DNA of 64,000 nucleotides, taken from positions 1 to 64,000 of the forward strand of contig NC_067295.1 of NCBI RefSeq assembly GCF_020740795.1, read 5' to 3'. The notes below the pieces were generated by a model. That model ran no database searches, had not been told where the DNA came from, and worked only from the letters and a program-made list of their open reading frames with translations. Positions 11,490 to 26,400 of the stretch are shown here, one piece after another; positions within the stretch are counted from its first letter, which is position 1; the number at the start of each line of letters is the position of its first letter. The stretch comes from Apus apus. Its lineage: Eukaryota > Chordata > Aves > Apodiformes > Apodidae. Both the position numbers and the translations under genes were made by a program.

Positions 11490-14400
11490 CTGTAAAAAGA
11501 TTATTGAACTCAATAAAAATTATTTCAAAGTATACAATTGCATTGTAGCAGCTTTAGTCTTGGCTGTCCTAAATAAACTTCTAATTTAGCAACACAAAGG
11601 ACGATTTTTTTTTTGCATGACAGCTCAATTGAGGGTCATCAGAACAGAGCACAAACAGCATGTAAAGTAGCAGATGGAGGAGTTAGGTGCTTTAGAAAGG
11701 AAAATATCTAGGACTGAACCTCTTGCCTGAAATTTTCCTGCATAATTGGGATGTGTGATGCAAACAAGAAAAAACAACAAAGGGGGAAGTAGGATAGCAA
11801 ATGTCACTCCAGCCTACAAGAAGGGCAAGAAGGAGGACCCGGGTAACTATAGACGGGTCAGCCTCACCTCCATCCCTGGAAAGGTGATGGAATAACTTGT
11901 CCTTGGCACTATCTCTAGGCATATCAAGGACATGGGGGTCATCAAGAGCAGTCAACATGGTTTTACCAAGGGTAAGTCATGTTTGACTAACCTCATAGCC
12001 TTCTATGAGGAAATTACTAGGTGGATAGATGATGGTAGAGCGGTAGATGTGGTCTATCTTGATTTCAGTAAAGCATTTGACACCGTCTCCCACAGCATCC
12101 TTGTAGATATGTTGATCAAGTATGGGTTTGATGATCAGGCAGTGAGGTGGATCAAGAACTGGTTGAAAGGAAGAAGTCAGAGAGTTGTAGTCAATGGGGC
12201 AAAATCTAGTTGGAGGCCTGTGACTAGTGGAGTCCCTCAGGGGTCGGTACTGGGACCGGTGTTGCTCAACATCTTCATCAACGACCTGGATGAGGGTACA
12301 GAATGTACCCTCAGCAAGTTTGCTGATGACACCAAGCTGGGAGGAGTGGCTGACACACCAGAAGGCTGTGCTGCCATTCAGAGAGACTTAGACAGGCTGG
12401 AGACTTGGGCGGGGAAAAACCTGATGAAGTTTAACAAGGGGAGGTGTAGAGTTTTGCATTTGGGGAAGAAAAATGTCATGCACCAGTACAGGTTGGGGGC
12501 TGACCTGCTTGAGAGCAGTGTAGGAGAAAGGGACCTGGGGGTCCTGGTAGACAGGAGGATGACCATGAGCCAGCAATGTGCCCTTGTGGCTAAGAAGGCC
12601 AATGGCATCCTGGGGTGCATTAGAAAGGGTGTGGTTAGTAGGTCAAGAGAGGTTCTCCTCCCCCTCTATTGTGCATTGGTGAGGCCGCATCTGGAGTATT
12701 GTGTCCAGTTCTGGGCCCCTCAGTTCACAAAGGACAGGGAACTGCTTGAAAGAGTCCAGCGCAGAGCCACAAAGATGATTAAGGGAGTGGAACATCTCCC
12801 TGATGAGGAAAGGCTGAGGGAGCTGGGTCTCTTTAGTTTGGAGAAAAGGAGACTGAGGGGTGACCTCATCGATGTTTACAAATACGTAAAGGGTGAGTGT
12901 CAAGAAGATGGAGTTAAGCTTTTTTCAGTGATGACCAGTGATAGGACAAGGAGTAATGGATACAAATTGGAGCATAGGAGGTTTAAGGTGAATATCAGAA
13001 AAAAATTTTTTACTGTGAGAGTGACAGAGCACTGGAACAGGCTGCCCAGAGAGGTCGTGGAGTCTCCTTCTCTGGAGACATTCAAAACCCGCCTGGACAC
13101 ATTCCTGTGTGATGTGCTCTGGGTGACCCTGCTCTGGCGGGGGGGTTGGACTAGATGATCTTTCGAGGTCCCTTCCAACCCCTATGATTCTAAGTAAGCC
13201 TTTTTCATTATCATACTCCTTCATTTTGCCATTTCAAACCACTGTTACATTTTCTCTTGCCATGGGAGATATTCACAAAATGGAAGCATCCCAAATGTGA
13301 GATACTTTGAATAAAACTACTGATAGAGACTTCAAGGAGGATGTTACAACTGCAAATAAATGCAATAAGCCATATCAACCCTAATAAGGAACAAGATTAA
13401 TTTAAAAGTATCTAAAAGCCATGCTAATTTTTTGAAGAATAAGACATGGTTCAGACTAAGAGCTCAGAATGCTGCATGTGGCATTGCCTAAAACAGCAAC
13501 TTTCTCGAGGAAGTAAGAGCTAGGTAAGAAGAAGCCACAGTGGTAAAAGAAACCTGAGAAACTGAGAAGTTGGAAAAGGTGGTAAGGGTTCTGATGACTC
13601 CAGTCTGGCTGACATGCCTTCTATTCCAGGATGTAATTACTTCTTTGGCAAGAGCTCCCAAGGCTCTTTTGCTCCTTTTTAGAATCTCTTAGGAGAAAAA
13701 CAACAGTGGTCTCTAACCCAATCCAGAATGCTGTAAATGTACCTGATAACAGGAGCTGGGTAACTAGCAGTTCTCATCCTCATCCACCCATTTTATTGAC
13801 AAAGACTTAAAAATCATGTTTTAAACTCTTCAAAAGAGAGACAGGTTCTTTTTTAAGGCTGTAAATCATACTGGTACAGATGGCACTGGACAGGAGATGC
13901 ACTGAGACAAAGAAGATACTACTGAACTCAAAACAGTTACTGGAGTATGGCAGATTGTCTCAGTAGTGGAACATTTTAAACTTTTTTTGTCTGGACAGTC
14001 CTGTCACAGTAAAAACAAAACAGCAAGAACTGGTGTCCTATGTGGTGTCACTGCCCTTTGAGACTGCAGAGGAGAAGGCAATGTGAAACCAAGTTGCACC
14101 CAGCAAAGTTTGAGGTATGTCTCCTGGAAAACTAGCCATTATTATCTTCCTTGATGTGCTCAGGAGTGGCACCTGATATTCCCAGCTTTGAGAGCCCTGA
14201 GAAATGCCCTCGATCTCCCAGTGAAAGAGCATTCTAAATTTTGGGAGAAACTGAGTCTGGATTCAAGAGAAGGTGAAATACAGAAATATGCCACTAAGGT
14301 GATTAAGGGACTGAAGTATCTGACACATGAGGAGAGACTGAAAGAGCTGGGATCATTTAGCCTGGAGAAGATACGGCATCTTACCAGTGTGTATAAATAC

Positions 14401-17400
14401 CAGATGGAAGGGAGTAAAAAAGACAGGGAAAGCCTCTTCTCTACTATATCCAGTGGAAGAAGAGGCAATGGGCACAAATTAAAATACAGAAAATTTCACA
14501 CAGACATAAGAAAATAACTTTTCTTAGTGTGAGAACAGTCAAACACTGGAAAAGGTTGCCCTCAGACGTGGTGGACTCTCCATCCTCAGAGATATTCAAA
14601 ACACAACAGGGCAATACCTTGAGCAACATGCTTAAGTTGACCCTTCTTTGAGCTGGGGGTTGGACTGGATGATCTGCAGAGGTCCCTTCTAACGTCAATG
14701 ATTCTATACTCCAAGTCTGTACTGGCCTTTCTGACTACACAATTCCTAGCAGCAAACCTCATCACCTACCTTCTAAACAAGTTTAAAGCATGTAACTATT
14801 TTAACTCTTAAGGGCAACAAATTTTATTTATTTAGGTAGTGCCCAAAATGTTGGGGGTAAAAGCTGGCTTTAATTTATCTTTTTTTATCACCCCAGTAAT
14901 TCCTGTGAATGATTTATTTCTTCCCATAGCTCACTAAAAAATTAGAAGAATCCATTAGGTTGAGGAATCTGAACCATTCTCTGTTCCAGAAAAGTCACAC
15001 TGAGTAAGAGCAATGCTGCTCTTTGAAATGATGTGCGATGCAAGTGTATTACTGAAAGTCACTGAGCTGCCAGTTTCAGTGAATCAAAATGGTTATGCAG
15101 ATGAAGTAACTCACCTCATCTAGTGTTTCTAAATCTAAGTGCAGTCGATTCTGTAAGGAACGAAGCTTTGGCAAGGATATCTTCTCTGTATCTCCATCAT
15201 TTTTCATATAAGGTAATGTAGTAGATAGACAAACAGCCAATTGCACCTTCAGCTTTTTTAACTTATTTTCCACTTCCTGCTTCTTCTGAAGAGCGAGCTG
15301 TTTGTCTGCATCTGCAATGTCAGCACGTTCTTTTGCTTCTTGAGCCTCTTTTTGCCATGCATCACATGCCTGGGAGAAACAGATTTCCAGAATATAGAAA
15401 ATAAATGTTTTCAATTAACAACAGACGAGCAAATTCAAAAGCTTTCAAAGATGCATGTAATCTCTAATTCTAGACATAACAATGCATTTTCTGTCAAATT
15501 TAATGATTGTCCCTATTTATCCTCTCTTCTAATTAACAACTCATCTTGTCTTAATGTAATTTTTAGGTATGTCACTGTTACTTGTCTGTAAACAGACACA
15601 GGTCTTTTGGAGCTCTATAAATGGATCACATTTTAAACATTAAATTCAAAATTTAATGTCAAAAGACATCAAAAACTATCAGAATTTAGTACAGTTATTT
15701 AGCTACTCCTTGACACAGAGAAAACAACCTTAGGGGAAGGAAAGGACTACAGAAAATGCATTACACTGGCAGTTAGCAAGAACCACTTTGACCGCTGAGA
15801 TGGCTAGATACCGTCCAGGTACACTATACAGCCACAGCTGCTGGCAAGACTATTTTTATGTGCTTATCTGAAAGAGGTATGGCAAGGAATGTATGTGTTT
15901 AGTTACTTAAACATCAATACATGTTGTTGTCCAACCCTATCTTGAATATGTGTTAAGTGTCCCTGTCTGGAGGCAGATCAACTTTCAGAAAATGACTTGC
16001 CCTTTAAAAAGCTCAGTTTCCTTTATGTCACTAGCTCATTTTAAAGATAGAAAAAAATATTCCTTTGACAAGTTGTAATAAAACTTTGGGTCCAAGGATA
16101 AGAAGAAATTTTAAAAGGAAAAGCTGTGGGAGCTGCTTGTTTGTTAAAAAAAAAAAAAATCTATATAACTGAATATAACTGTAAATTAGTGTACCTGTTT
16201 TACTTGCTGCCAAGATTCTTCCCATTGTTTTAGCTTTCTCTTGGCATCATCAAGTTCCTGTCTTACTCGAGTTAGCTCATTTCCACTGGTGTTTGAACTT
16301 ATTGAGGGGCCAGGGCCGCTGCTCAGTACTGGGGATGGAGTAGGGGAGAAGCCCCCAGCTACGAAGTCCCAAATGCTCCCTGTAACCCCATTTAAACCTG
16401 TAAAACAAAAGCAGAAAAAAAACACAACAAAACCTCTGCCTGCACTACTGAAAAATGTTTCACAGGCAGAACCAAACAGATGTGCCACATACACAAAATC
16501 TGTACTTTTATCTGCAAGACTCATCACGTTATTTCACTACCTTCAGAAATGGGACAGTCTGGAAAATGTTTGCAGTATTTAAAAAAATTCAGGAGACTTG
16601 CCATGTTGCATTTTTTGTAGCTTTTAATGAAAGACAGTACGATCCACAAATGAAGGAAGAGTGGGAATTTATTTATACACAAAAAATTTTGTTCCTAACA
16701 GCTCACACAATTTTAATTCTTTCTCTGTTTGATATTTTCCTTTAGCAAAATGCTGCAGCTAAAATGTATTCCCTGCTGCCTGTATGCCAACTGCTGTATT
16801 TTACCCCTTTCAAATGCCTTTGTAAATATTTCCTCTTCCAATAGTTCTTTTTCCCTTCACTAGGAATGGAAGCTCACTCCTTTAATTTTTTCACACATAC
16901 CACATATAACTCCATTATCAGCAGTGTTATCAATTACAATACCCAGGTTTTGTTGTCCAGATTCAGTCCTAAGAAGTATGCAAAGCCTTGATCTGAACAT
17001 TTCTTACCTGCCATTGAGTTCCCTCTTACAATACACAAGCTGCAGCCTTCAACTTACTTACCTAAAGAGTTGTGAGAAGAGGCCGAGGTACCTAACATAC
17101 TGTGTTCTGTCTTCAGAGGCTGAGGAGCCACAGTGGATGAAACAAAAGACTGAGACAGCGACTGTGAAAGAGAACTGAGTGGAGAGGCTGAAAGGGATGA
17201 TGATGAATGCAAAGAGGAGGAACGAACAAGAGAGCCTGGAATATTGACAGGTGCTGAACTTCCCAGTAATCTTGGACCTGTATGTGTAGTAGGGGGGAAA
17301 AAAAAGAAAAAATTGTTCCAAAGCAGTACACAGCACTCTCAGTATTTCTCTGAAAAAAGTTATCATATGTAAATTCAATTATATATACAAAGACCTTCCA

Positions 17401-20400
17401 TGCAAAAAAAACCCAAAAAAACCCACAACAAAAAAGCAACTTTATCTCCAGAAATATTTTTTAGATTGAACACTTGAAAGTAGTTTTCCAAGTGCCTGAA
17501 AACAGAATTTGCAGCTTTGTGCAGAAATGGCCTCATCTGCAGCTACAAAGCAAGAGAAAAGCACTTTTCAGATCAAGTTAATTGACTTACTTATTTACAG
17601 CCGACAACTAATGCAATTGGAGAAACTAACAAAAAATTAAAGGATTAAGAACAATTTTTAGTTTTTTATTGTAATACATACAGTGGAGTTAAGCAAGACC
17701 ACATACCTTGAAAATCATTCTCAGCATAATAATTAGACATAGCTCAATTTACTTCCTCCATATACTTCTGCTTTTGTTCAGTACCTTTTAAAAATGTCAA
17801 ATGTACTTAACTCTATGAAAACTGAGTTTGAAATAAAGTAAAAATTAATAATAACTTAAGTCAAAGTTAGTCAAACAAAGTCAAACAAATGCATGGTTCG
17901 CAATTTCCTAAAATAATTATAATAATAAAATATAGGTAATAAAAAAAGAATGCTCAATCATGCAGTTACTTAAATAAACATGCACAGATGCATCGTTCTA
18001 GTCAGGAAATAGTTAAATATTTACTGTGAATGTTCTTCATCAGTATGTTTGAACAGCAACTAAAAACGACATCAACTTTTCTTAAAAAAAAATAAAGCAG
18101 TCAAATGCTTATACTTAAAGGGTCATAATTCTAGTTTTCTGGTTTTGCTTAAAACAGGTGAATTCATCTGATCATAGAAACAATCCTTTCAGAAGTATTT
18201 TGAAATAAAAGACAGGGATGCACATTCTGCATTGCCACAACGTTTTTAAAAAAACGCATCTTTAAATAGTAAATGTTACCGAGGTCAGCCTCATGACCAA
18301 GTATGTGAGGAAAATACAGGACAGACACATGAACACAGATGTACATAACATACCATGTTTGCAACCATGTTTGCAAACATGTTTGCAAGAGGAACAAGGA
18401 AGCACCAAAGTAAACAGTTTAGTTAAAAAAAATCTGGCCAAGTAAGAATTCTTGTAAAAATTAAGAGCCAACATAAAGCCCCCAAACACTGTATGAAACG
18501 GTAGAAGAACCATCCCTTTTCTGGTTCTTAAAGTAGTCTTCAAAACTAGATGAATTTTGGCAAATAAAATCTGCCTGCATTTCTTGAGTTTATAGGGCAA
18601 TGTTTTGGTAGTGGGGCAGCAGGGGTGGCCAGGAGGTGCCAGGGCCTGCCCCATGCCAGACACAGCCAGCACTGGCCGGCCCCAGAGGACCCACCATAGG
18701 ACACAGCTGCATTCTTAAGCCACACTGGTAGCACCTCCGGGAGAACATATTTAAGAAAGGGCAAAAAAATGCCACACAGGCACAGTAGGAAACAACAAGT
18801 GTGAGAAATAGCCATGCAAATACCAAGGTCAGAAAAGAACAAAGGGAAGAAAGTGCTCCAATCACTGGAGCAGCGATTTCCCGGCAGCCCATGGAAGGTC
18901 TGGAAGAGACCATGGTGGAGCAGGTACTTCCCTACACTCCATAGAAGAGACTACAATACAAGGTGGAATCTCCCTGCAGCCTGTGGACAGGATCAGGTCA
19001 GAGCAGGTGGATATTGCCTGAAGGAACAGCAGCGTGTGGAGAAGCCATGCTGGTGCAGGTTCTCCTGACAGGCACTGCAGCCCATTCAGAGGACACATGC
19101 TGGAGCAGGGACAAGTGTGAGGAAGAAAGAGAGGCAGATAAGAACTGCTATGAACTGGTACCCCTCATTCCCCATCCCTCTCTAGTGCTTAGGAAGTGGG
19201 AGATAGAAGAGTCGAGCCTGGGGAAAAGGTGGCAGGGTATTGCTGTAGTTTTTCTCCTTGTCTCTCAACATTGAACTCAATTTCAACTGGCAATAAACCG
19301 ATTTTCCCCAGGTTAAGTTTGTTTTGCCTGACACAGCAACTGGTGAGCAATTTCCCTGCTCTTATGCTGACCCATGAGCTTTTTCATCCTATTTTCTCCT
19401 GCAGTCCTGTTGAGGAGGGGGAGTGAGAGAGCAGCTGGATGGGTGTCTGGCTACCCACCAAGGACAATCTACTAAACTGCACAAACTGTCCTCCACATAC
19501 AAATAAAATTGGTTACAGTATTTCCTTCTTCATGGTACTTGCAAGAAAGCATAACCATTCCTGCAGTATAGAACAAGGCAGTAAATTAAAAACCAGTCAA
19601 ACTATAGCGTCAGGAGAATTGTTGAGCCTGACATCAATAGCAGAGAAATAAATCTGAAATTGCACACATTATCAGTTTATTTCCAGATCTGTATGAAGGG
19701 GAGTATCATGAACAATAATGGAAAACAACTGTCCTCTTTCACTGCAAAGGAAGCACTTGGAGGAGGAAAAATTTGAATCTTTCTAGAAATTTGTGTTATT
19801 TCTGAAAAGAAGCAATTTAGAGTTGCTTATAATACATACTTTCCTGAGGGAGTGAGAGCACTTCGTGTTCACTTGGGTCAAAATGATTTCCATGCCCCAA
19901 CACAAAGTTTTGAATCTGTAATACTTGGGTACTGTCCTATACACTGTGGTCCCAGTGACAAGTTACATATTCCAACAACATTATGTATAGCTATATATTT
20001 GTTAAAGCCAGTGTACTCAAGATACAACTGTTGTCTTAAAGGAATAAAAACTGCATAATGTATAGAGACACTAAGTGCAAGCTTTTCTTCTTGGAGCAAG
20101 TCAGCAATAATAAACTAGGGCATAGCTATAGTTGTTTTACACTTTGTGTCTAGGGCCACAGGGCAAGAAGGAAATGGGAAAATACAGTTTTGTTTGCTCA
20201 AGTGGAAGCTGAATATACATGCACAAACAACTTAATAATCAGCAGAAACGTCCTTCAAAGAAATGCAAGCAAAACAGGTATCAGAAAAAAAGGGAAGCAG
20301 TACAAATAAATCTGTTCTCTTGCTCTATGACTCTCAAAAGAGTATGATAATGAAATTATAGCTCCTCAATTTTAATTTCCTATTTTGATCTCTCAATTAT

Positions 20401-23400
20401 TTTCCCTTTTTTACTTTCAGAAAGAAAATATGGCATTTTAATTTCTTGATGTTCCTCCCACCCTTCATTCTTCCTCCCTTGCTCTCTCTTTCATGCACTG
20501 TTCTCCTTTGCTATGTTTTCCACTCCCCTCGTTCACAGAAGAGGGCAACTTCCCAGTCAAGCTTAAGCATAATGCCTTCCTGTAAATGTATGCATGTCCT
20601 TCCATCAACTATTATGCTATGGGAGCAAGCTGTTAAGTATGTTAAAAAAAAATCCAAAACATTTACTAGACTGATCCCTTGAAAAATACAGACAGATAGT
20701 GGCGCAGTCCCTTTACGCCACAAAGTTAAACAGCTGGAACAAAACTGAGGACTCTTCTTCAGAGTCCTTCCTGTCTGTAACTACCATGATAAGTAAAACT
20801 TTATAAAAGCAAGAAAATTTTACAAATTGGAACTCTTACTTGGTAATCCAAGGTCACTGCTGTCTTGATCTTCTGCTTCTCTATCTATGGGTGCAACGTT
20901 CACATCATTAAAATGCAAATCTAAAGCAGAACCTGTTAAATAAAACATTTTATCAATTCATTATCCTTGAATTATCCATAAAATAGCATGATGACTGCAA
21001 TGAGGAAACCTTATTTGACTATTTTCATTTGTGCTTCCATCACCCAACTCTTTCGCATCTAGGTCATGATTTTAAAGCATATTACAGACATACAGTGAAG
21101 GATACCCTCTATTTTCTAAAAGGGAAAACTTTCATATATACAGCTTTTTTAACTGGTGAGAGGAACAGAGGATAATGGAGAGGTAGCTGTCTACCTCAAT
21201 TTTCAATAAATCTGTGTCACCTGTTGTGCTAAGACACAGAAAAAGAGGAAAATAAAATCTGGATACCCTAACCCAAACAATAATCCTCACCTTTCAGCAG
21301 GATTGAAAAAGCAGCTTGGCATCCAACAGTCAGAGGGAGGAAGCCCTCTCTGCATCATCCTTTTGGCCTAAAGGGATATGCCCTAGCTTTTCAGTATTTT
21401 CCAGGAATAACCTTCTCTTGGAGACAGGTGCCTAAGCCTCTCCTTCTATACATCACAGTAAGAAGTGGGGAGAGATGGCCTCGTTTTATTTGATCACTCA
21501 AGTCTTAGAATGGCCACAAGTGCTCTCGGAAACCCAGGTTAAAGGTCCCTCTTCCCTCCTGAGTTCCGGATCCCCACTGACACACTGTGCCTTCCCTATC
21601 TTTGCCCTTTACATAGGTAAGGGCCTTCCATCTGTGACACTGCAGCCTGCCTGTCTTGCCCTTTCACCCAGCTGCTCCGGTAGCACCTTCCAGACTCTCT
21701 GAGGTAGCTTGTTTCCGTTCTTTTCTTATGCTCACCATCTGGACCCGTCAACCCTCAGAGTATTGTTATGGTAGGTTCTCCAGGGAACTAACTACCACTA
21801 CTGAATCATACTTCCTTTCCCCTCTTCTCCTACTCCTGATCGTAGCTTTTGATTTACATTAGAGGGACCATCTCAACAACAAGTTGTTGACACATCTCAA
21901 TAACAAGTTAGCACACAGCATCATCCACTGACCAAAGCGTGCTTCAGTTAACCCTAATATCACAAGTAGGAAGAGCCCACAAGGAGTTTGGGTTGGTCTT
22001 AATGAAAAATTACAGCTAATATCAGAAAAGTATCACCTGAGAGGGAATCAGCCACTGTATTGGAGAGGATATCCAAGAGAGGATGCCCGTCTGCGCTGCC
22101 TGCCACTTCTTTTCACACCTGGCTGCTGGAAGAGTTATCTTTCCCTTTCTTCTCTCTCATTTCTTATGTTTCTATATTTATCTGGAAATAATTTTTACCA
22201 TTATGTGCCATCAGCTCTGTAACCCACTAATACATCTTCACACACCTCAACATCCTTAAAGCAAAATCACCACACACCTGTGAGAGCAAATCTCTCATCA
22301 CTATGCTGCAGGATATGCTGAGAGAGATCCCTCTCACTTTCACCCAGTGAAGATGTTCCACTTTCAAAAAATTAAAAATTCTCCCAATTGTGAAAAGAGA
22401 GGCTTTAAGATCCCACCAGTAGCATCATTACTATCTTGAAACAGGGAAACAAACTTTTTTTCAAGCCCTTGCAATTCCCCACATCACTCAGGTGTTATTA
22501 ACATCTGAAGCTATTTGCATTGCCTGGCTCAGCATGTTGCTACCAAGTATGACAAGCAGTAACAATACCACCATAAAGCTCACACAAATTATACTCCTCA
22601 AATAGCAAATAAAATCTAAGCCTGCACCCTTACTAAATCACTAATCTGTCAGTTCTTCTCATGTGAAACCTTAATTCATTCTACCATACCCATCCTCCCC
22701 TGCCACAAAAAGCACTGACATGTCTCTTTACTGTTTATTATCTAGATTTTCAAAGCTTTATCTCTGATACCTTGCAGCTCTCTCAGATTCCACCTCATAT
22801 GGTGGAGTGCAGGGAGAGAACACAAACAGCATCTTAAGATCACAACATATAGGGAAAGCAAAAGGTTAAACACCAATTTTCTTTGAATGGCAAGTCTCCC
22901 AAAAAGGCAAAATCCCCATGCTTGGGTATCCAATAGAAAGCAACAGAAGCAACTAAAACATTTGGAGGGGAGGTCCACCCAGACCCTAACACAGACAACA
23001 GCGTGGAGTATCAGGCTGGCAGATGCCCTCTAATGTTAAGGTCCTCCCTTCTCCCTACAATCACTTGAGTTGTTTCCCTTCACTGCTGCCCATTCCCTAC
23101 TTACTCCTTTCCAAATCTGTCTCCTTTGAAACTTTGCTCATCTAATTTCTCTATTCTCTTTAAAAATATATTTTTTTCTATTTTTCAGGAGGACTCCAAA
23201 CACCTTGCAGCCTTTATGTTCTCAGATTATGCTTCTTCCTTTTTTTACCAGAACAAAACCAGACAACTCAACCAATCTCCCTTGGCTCTGACAGTAGGCT
23301 GCAGCAATATACCTTCTTCTACTCCATCACTCCTCATTTTTCAGCATACTGTCCAAGCCTCAATGCTAAACAGTAATTCTATCTGACTGGTATGCTTATT

Positions 23401-26400
23401 CCCAACTCCTCTGCACTCATCTCTTCCCCAGTTCTTGCAGATTATTGCTCAGAGAGCAGACAGAGCTCCCCATGAGATCAAGTTAAAGGATAAAGGGTCA
23501 GAGAAAGGGCTATAGATCCCACTGTCTGGCAAAGCTTCCTCAGCCCTTGCTAATGGAACTCTCCTGCATTTCCTCTAATCCTTTATCCAAACCCATCCAT
23601 GCCCTTTTCCCATAGTCAATCACTCCTTCCCTTGCTGCAGCTCTTTTTTGATCCCTTTTTTTTAAACGATCCTTCAGTCCATCACTTCCTACAAGAACAC
23701 TATGTATTTATTGTCTGTTCTACAATAATGTCCTAATTTTCTGCTCTATTCAAATTATGTGCAGCACTTTATTTTCAACGCCATCCTGAATATCCATGAA
23801 GCAGAACACAGGGAAAATAATTTTCATATATATGAAATTCTTTTAAAGGAAAAAACCCCAAATCTACACAGCTGCCATAAAGTACACTAACTTATACATA
23901 CATGAGACATGTATTTTATAATTCATATTATGTTAACAGCATACTGAAAACTGTTTTAGAATTACATCTTTAGACAGCAGCTCATATTCTAACTCAGAGG
24001 AATCAAAACTCTCATGCTCAAAACCAATCTCATTGGGACATGGGAAACACAGCATATCACTGTTTAAACAACTTTGCAACACTTGCTTAAAAATTATACT
24101 GAATTAGCACCACATCTAATATACAGAAATCAGACTGTCTTTTGTTATGAGTTACCTGTTACAGCCAACTAGCCTCTACTTATTCCAGAAGGAATATTTA
24201 TCTTGACAAAAATGTGATTTCTTTCCATAGTATATCTTAAAGTATTAATCATAAGCCAATTATATTACTTGCAATAATTCTGCTCATTCTAGTTCTGAAA
24301 TTCAAAAATAAATAAAAATTTATTTTCTGTTCTAACATGCAGATCATCAAACAAACCTTTAAGCAAAGCAAGCTATACCTTGCGAGACTGCAGAAAAAGA
24401 TCCACTATTTAATATTCTGCATAATTACTTCCTAAAAATATTAGAAGACCAAATGCCTAACTTACCATGCTGAAGTGCTGACTCACTGTCTGCAGTCTCC
24501 TGGTTGCTGCTACACATCAATTTAAACACGGAAAGCTTCAAGTGCACCAGCTAATCACAGAGACTCCCTGATCATGTGACTTATGCCACAGAATGTGAAA
24601 TACGTTACCTTCCAAATCTCAACATTCCCTGCCACAGCCTCCTGAATAAACCACATTTTGTGTAAAAGTGCCACAAATTTCAGCGAGTTTCTGGGTAACA
24701 CTAAATGAAGGGGAGCAGCTGATACACTCGATTTCAGGACTGCTGATAAGAATCTTGAAAGGCCGGAGAACAGAATTCTGATGAATGACACATTCAACAT
24801 GTTCTGTGGCAATAAAAGCTAACAGCATATTTGACTGCATTAGTAAAAGTGGCACCAGCAGGCTGGGGGAAGTGACTGTTCCTCTCTATCCAGCACCTAT
24901 GAGACCATAGCAGGAGGACCACAGCCAGTTTTTAAGTTCCTAGTGTCTAATTATTACTGAAATATTTATCCATTTTCCACATAAACAGCCTAGCTGGTCG
25001 GAAGCACAGAATACGCTCTGGGCAAATGACAGCAATTTTTGAAGTGAGTATGTCCCAGAAACTGTCTTGTGCACCCAGAAAGCAACAGCTTCTCTTCTTT
25101 GTGTCCTTTGAGATCTCGTCCACATAGCATGAACAAAATACTTTGGCACTGAACATACAAATAACCAGGTGAACCTCACGAGGTTCAACAAGGCCTAGTC
25201 CAGGAGCCTGCACCTGGGCTGGGGCAACCAGAGGTAAGAATACAGGCTGGGGAAAGTGCTGCTAGAGAGCAGCCCTGTGGGAAAAGACCTGGGGGTACTA
25301 GTGGATCAAAAGCTGGACATGAGCCATCAATGTGCAATTGCAGCCCACAAGGCCAAGCACATCCTGGGCTGCATCCAAAGAAGTGTGGCCAGCAGCTCAA
25401 GAGAGGCGATTCTGCCCCTCTACTCTGCTCTGGTGAGACCTCACCTGGAGTACTGCATCCAGCTCTGGAGTTCCCAACACAACAAGGATGTGGACCTGCT
25501 GCAGAGCATCCAGAGGAGGGCCACAAAAATGATCAGAGGGCTGGAGCACCTCTCTTACGAAGACAGGCTGAGGGAGTTGGGGTTGTTCAGCCTGAAGAAG
25601 AGAAGACTCCAGGGAACCTAATCAAGACCTTCCCATACCTGAAAGGAGCCGAAAAGGCTGAGAAAGAGCTGTTTGCTAGGGCATGTAAGGACAGGATGTG
25701 GGGTAATGGTTTTAAGCTAGAAAAGGGTAGATTTAGGTTGGACAATAGGTAAAAGTTTGTTAATATGAGGGTGGTGCATCACTGGAACTGGTTGCCTTGA
25801 GAGGTCGTGGGGACCTCAGCCCTGGAGACATTCAGTGTCAGGCTTGATGGGACTCTGTGCAGTCTGCTCTAGTTGGAGATGTTCCTGCTTATTGCAGGGG
25901 GGCTGCACTAGATGACCTTTATAGGTCCCTTCCAACCCAATACATTCTATGATTCTATTACTTACCTATTACAAATTCAACTGTGTTATTGCCAGAATAG
26001 AATGGGAGAGCTTTGGTGCTGAGAGCACAGGCAGTTGTAGGAGATGAACTATCTGATCCAGCACTGGATGCCAGACCGGAAGTTATACTCGAAGCAAGTG
26101 GGTTAACCACTGAAAAAACACTGAGATGATTCTGTTAAAAAAAATACAAACAACATATATATATATATACACACACACACACAAATGTATGTGCAAACAT
26201 ATAAAGTAAACAGAACATATTTTAAAAAATAGTTATTTTTAATTCAAACAGAAAAAAAAAAACACAACAGAAGAACCCTCTGAATTAATGGATTAAGATA
26301 TTTTTCTTTATCATTTACCAGAAAGTGCATTTCTCCAGTGTGGCTGGATATCACTACCACTTGAGGGAATTGTGCTTTCAGAACAAAAGGTGTATCAATA

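Larger units (their letters stand above)
11490..15114 (-). other. UNKL: UNKL intron 15
   Basis: Holds the two plus-strand CR1 copies listed separately. The remainder (13200-14180 and 14710-15114) shows no gene or recognised repeat. Confidence 0.8.

Noticed and set aside
24466-24509. Possible small UNKL exon with a strong GTAAGT donor in intron 11
   Set aside because: 44 nt would break the frame between exons 11 and 12, the acceptor lacks a pyrimidine tract, and exons 11 and 12 already join in phase.
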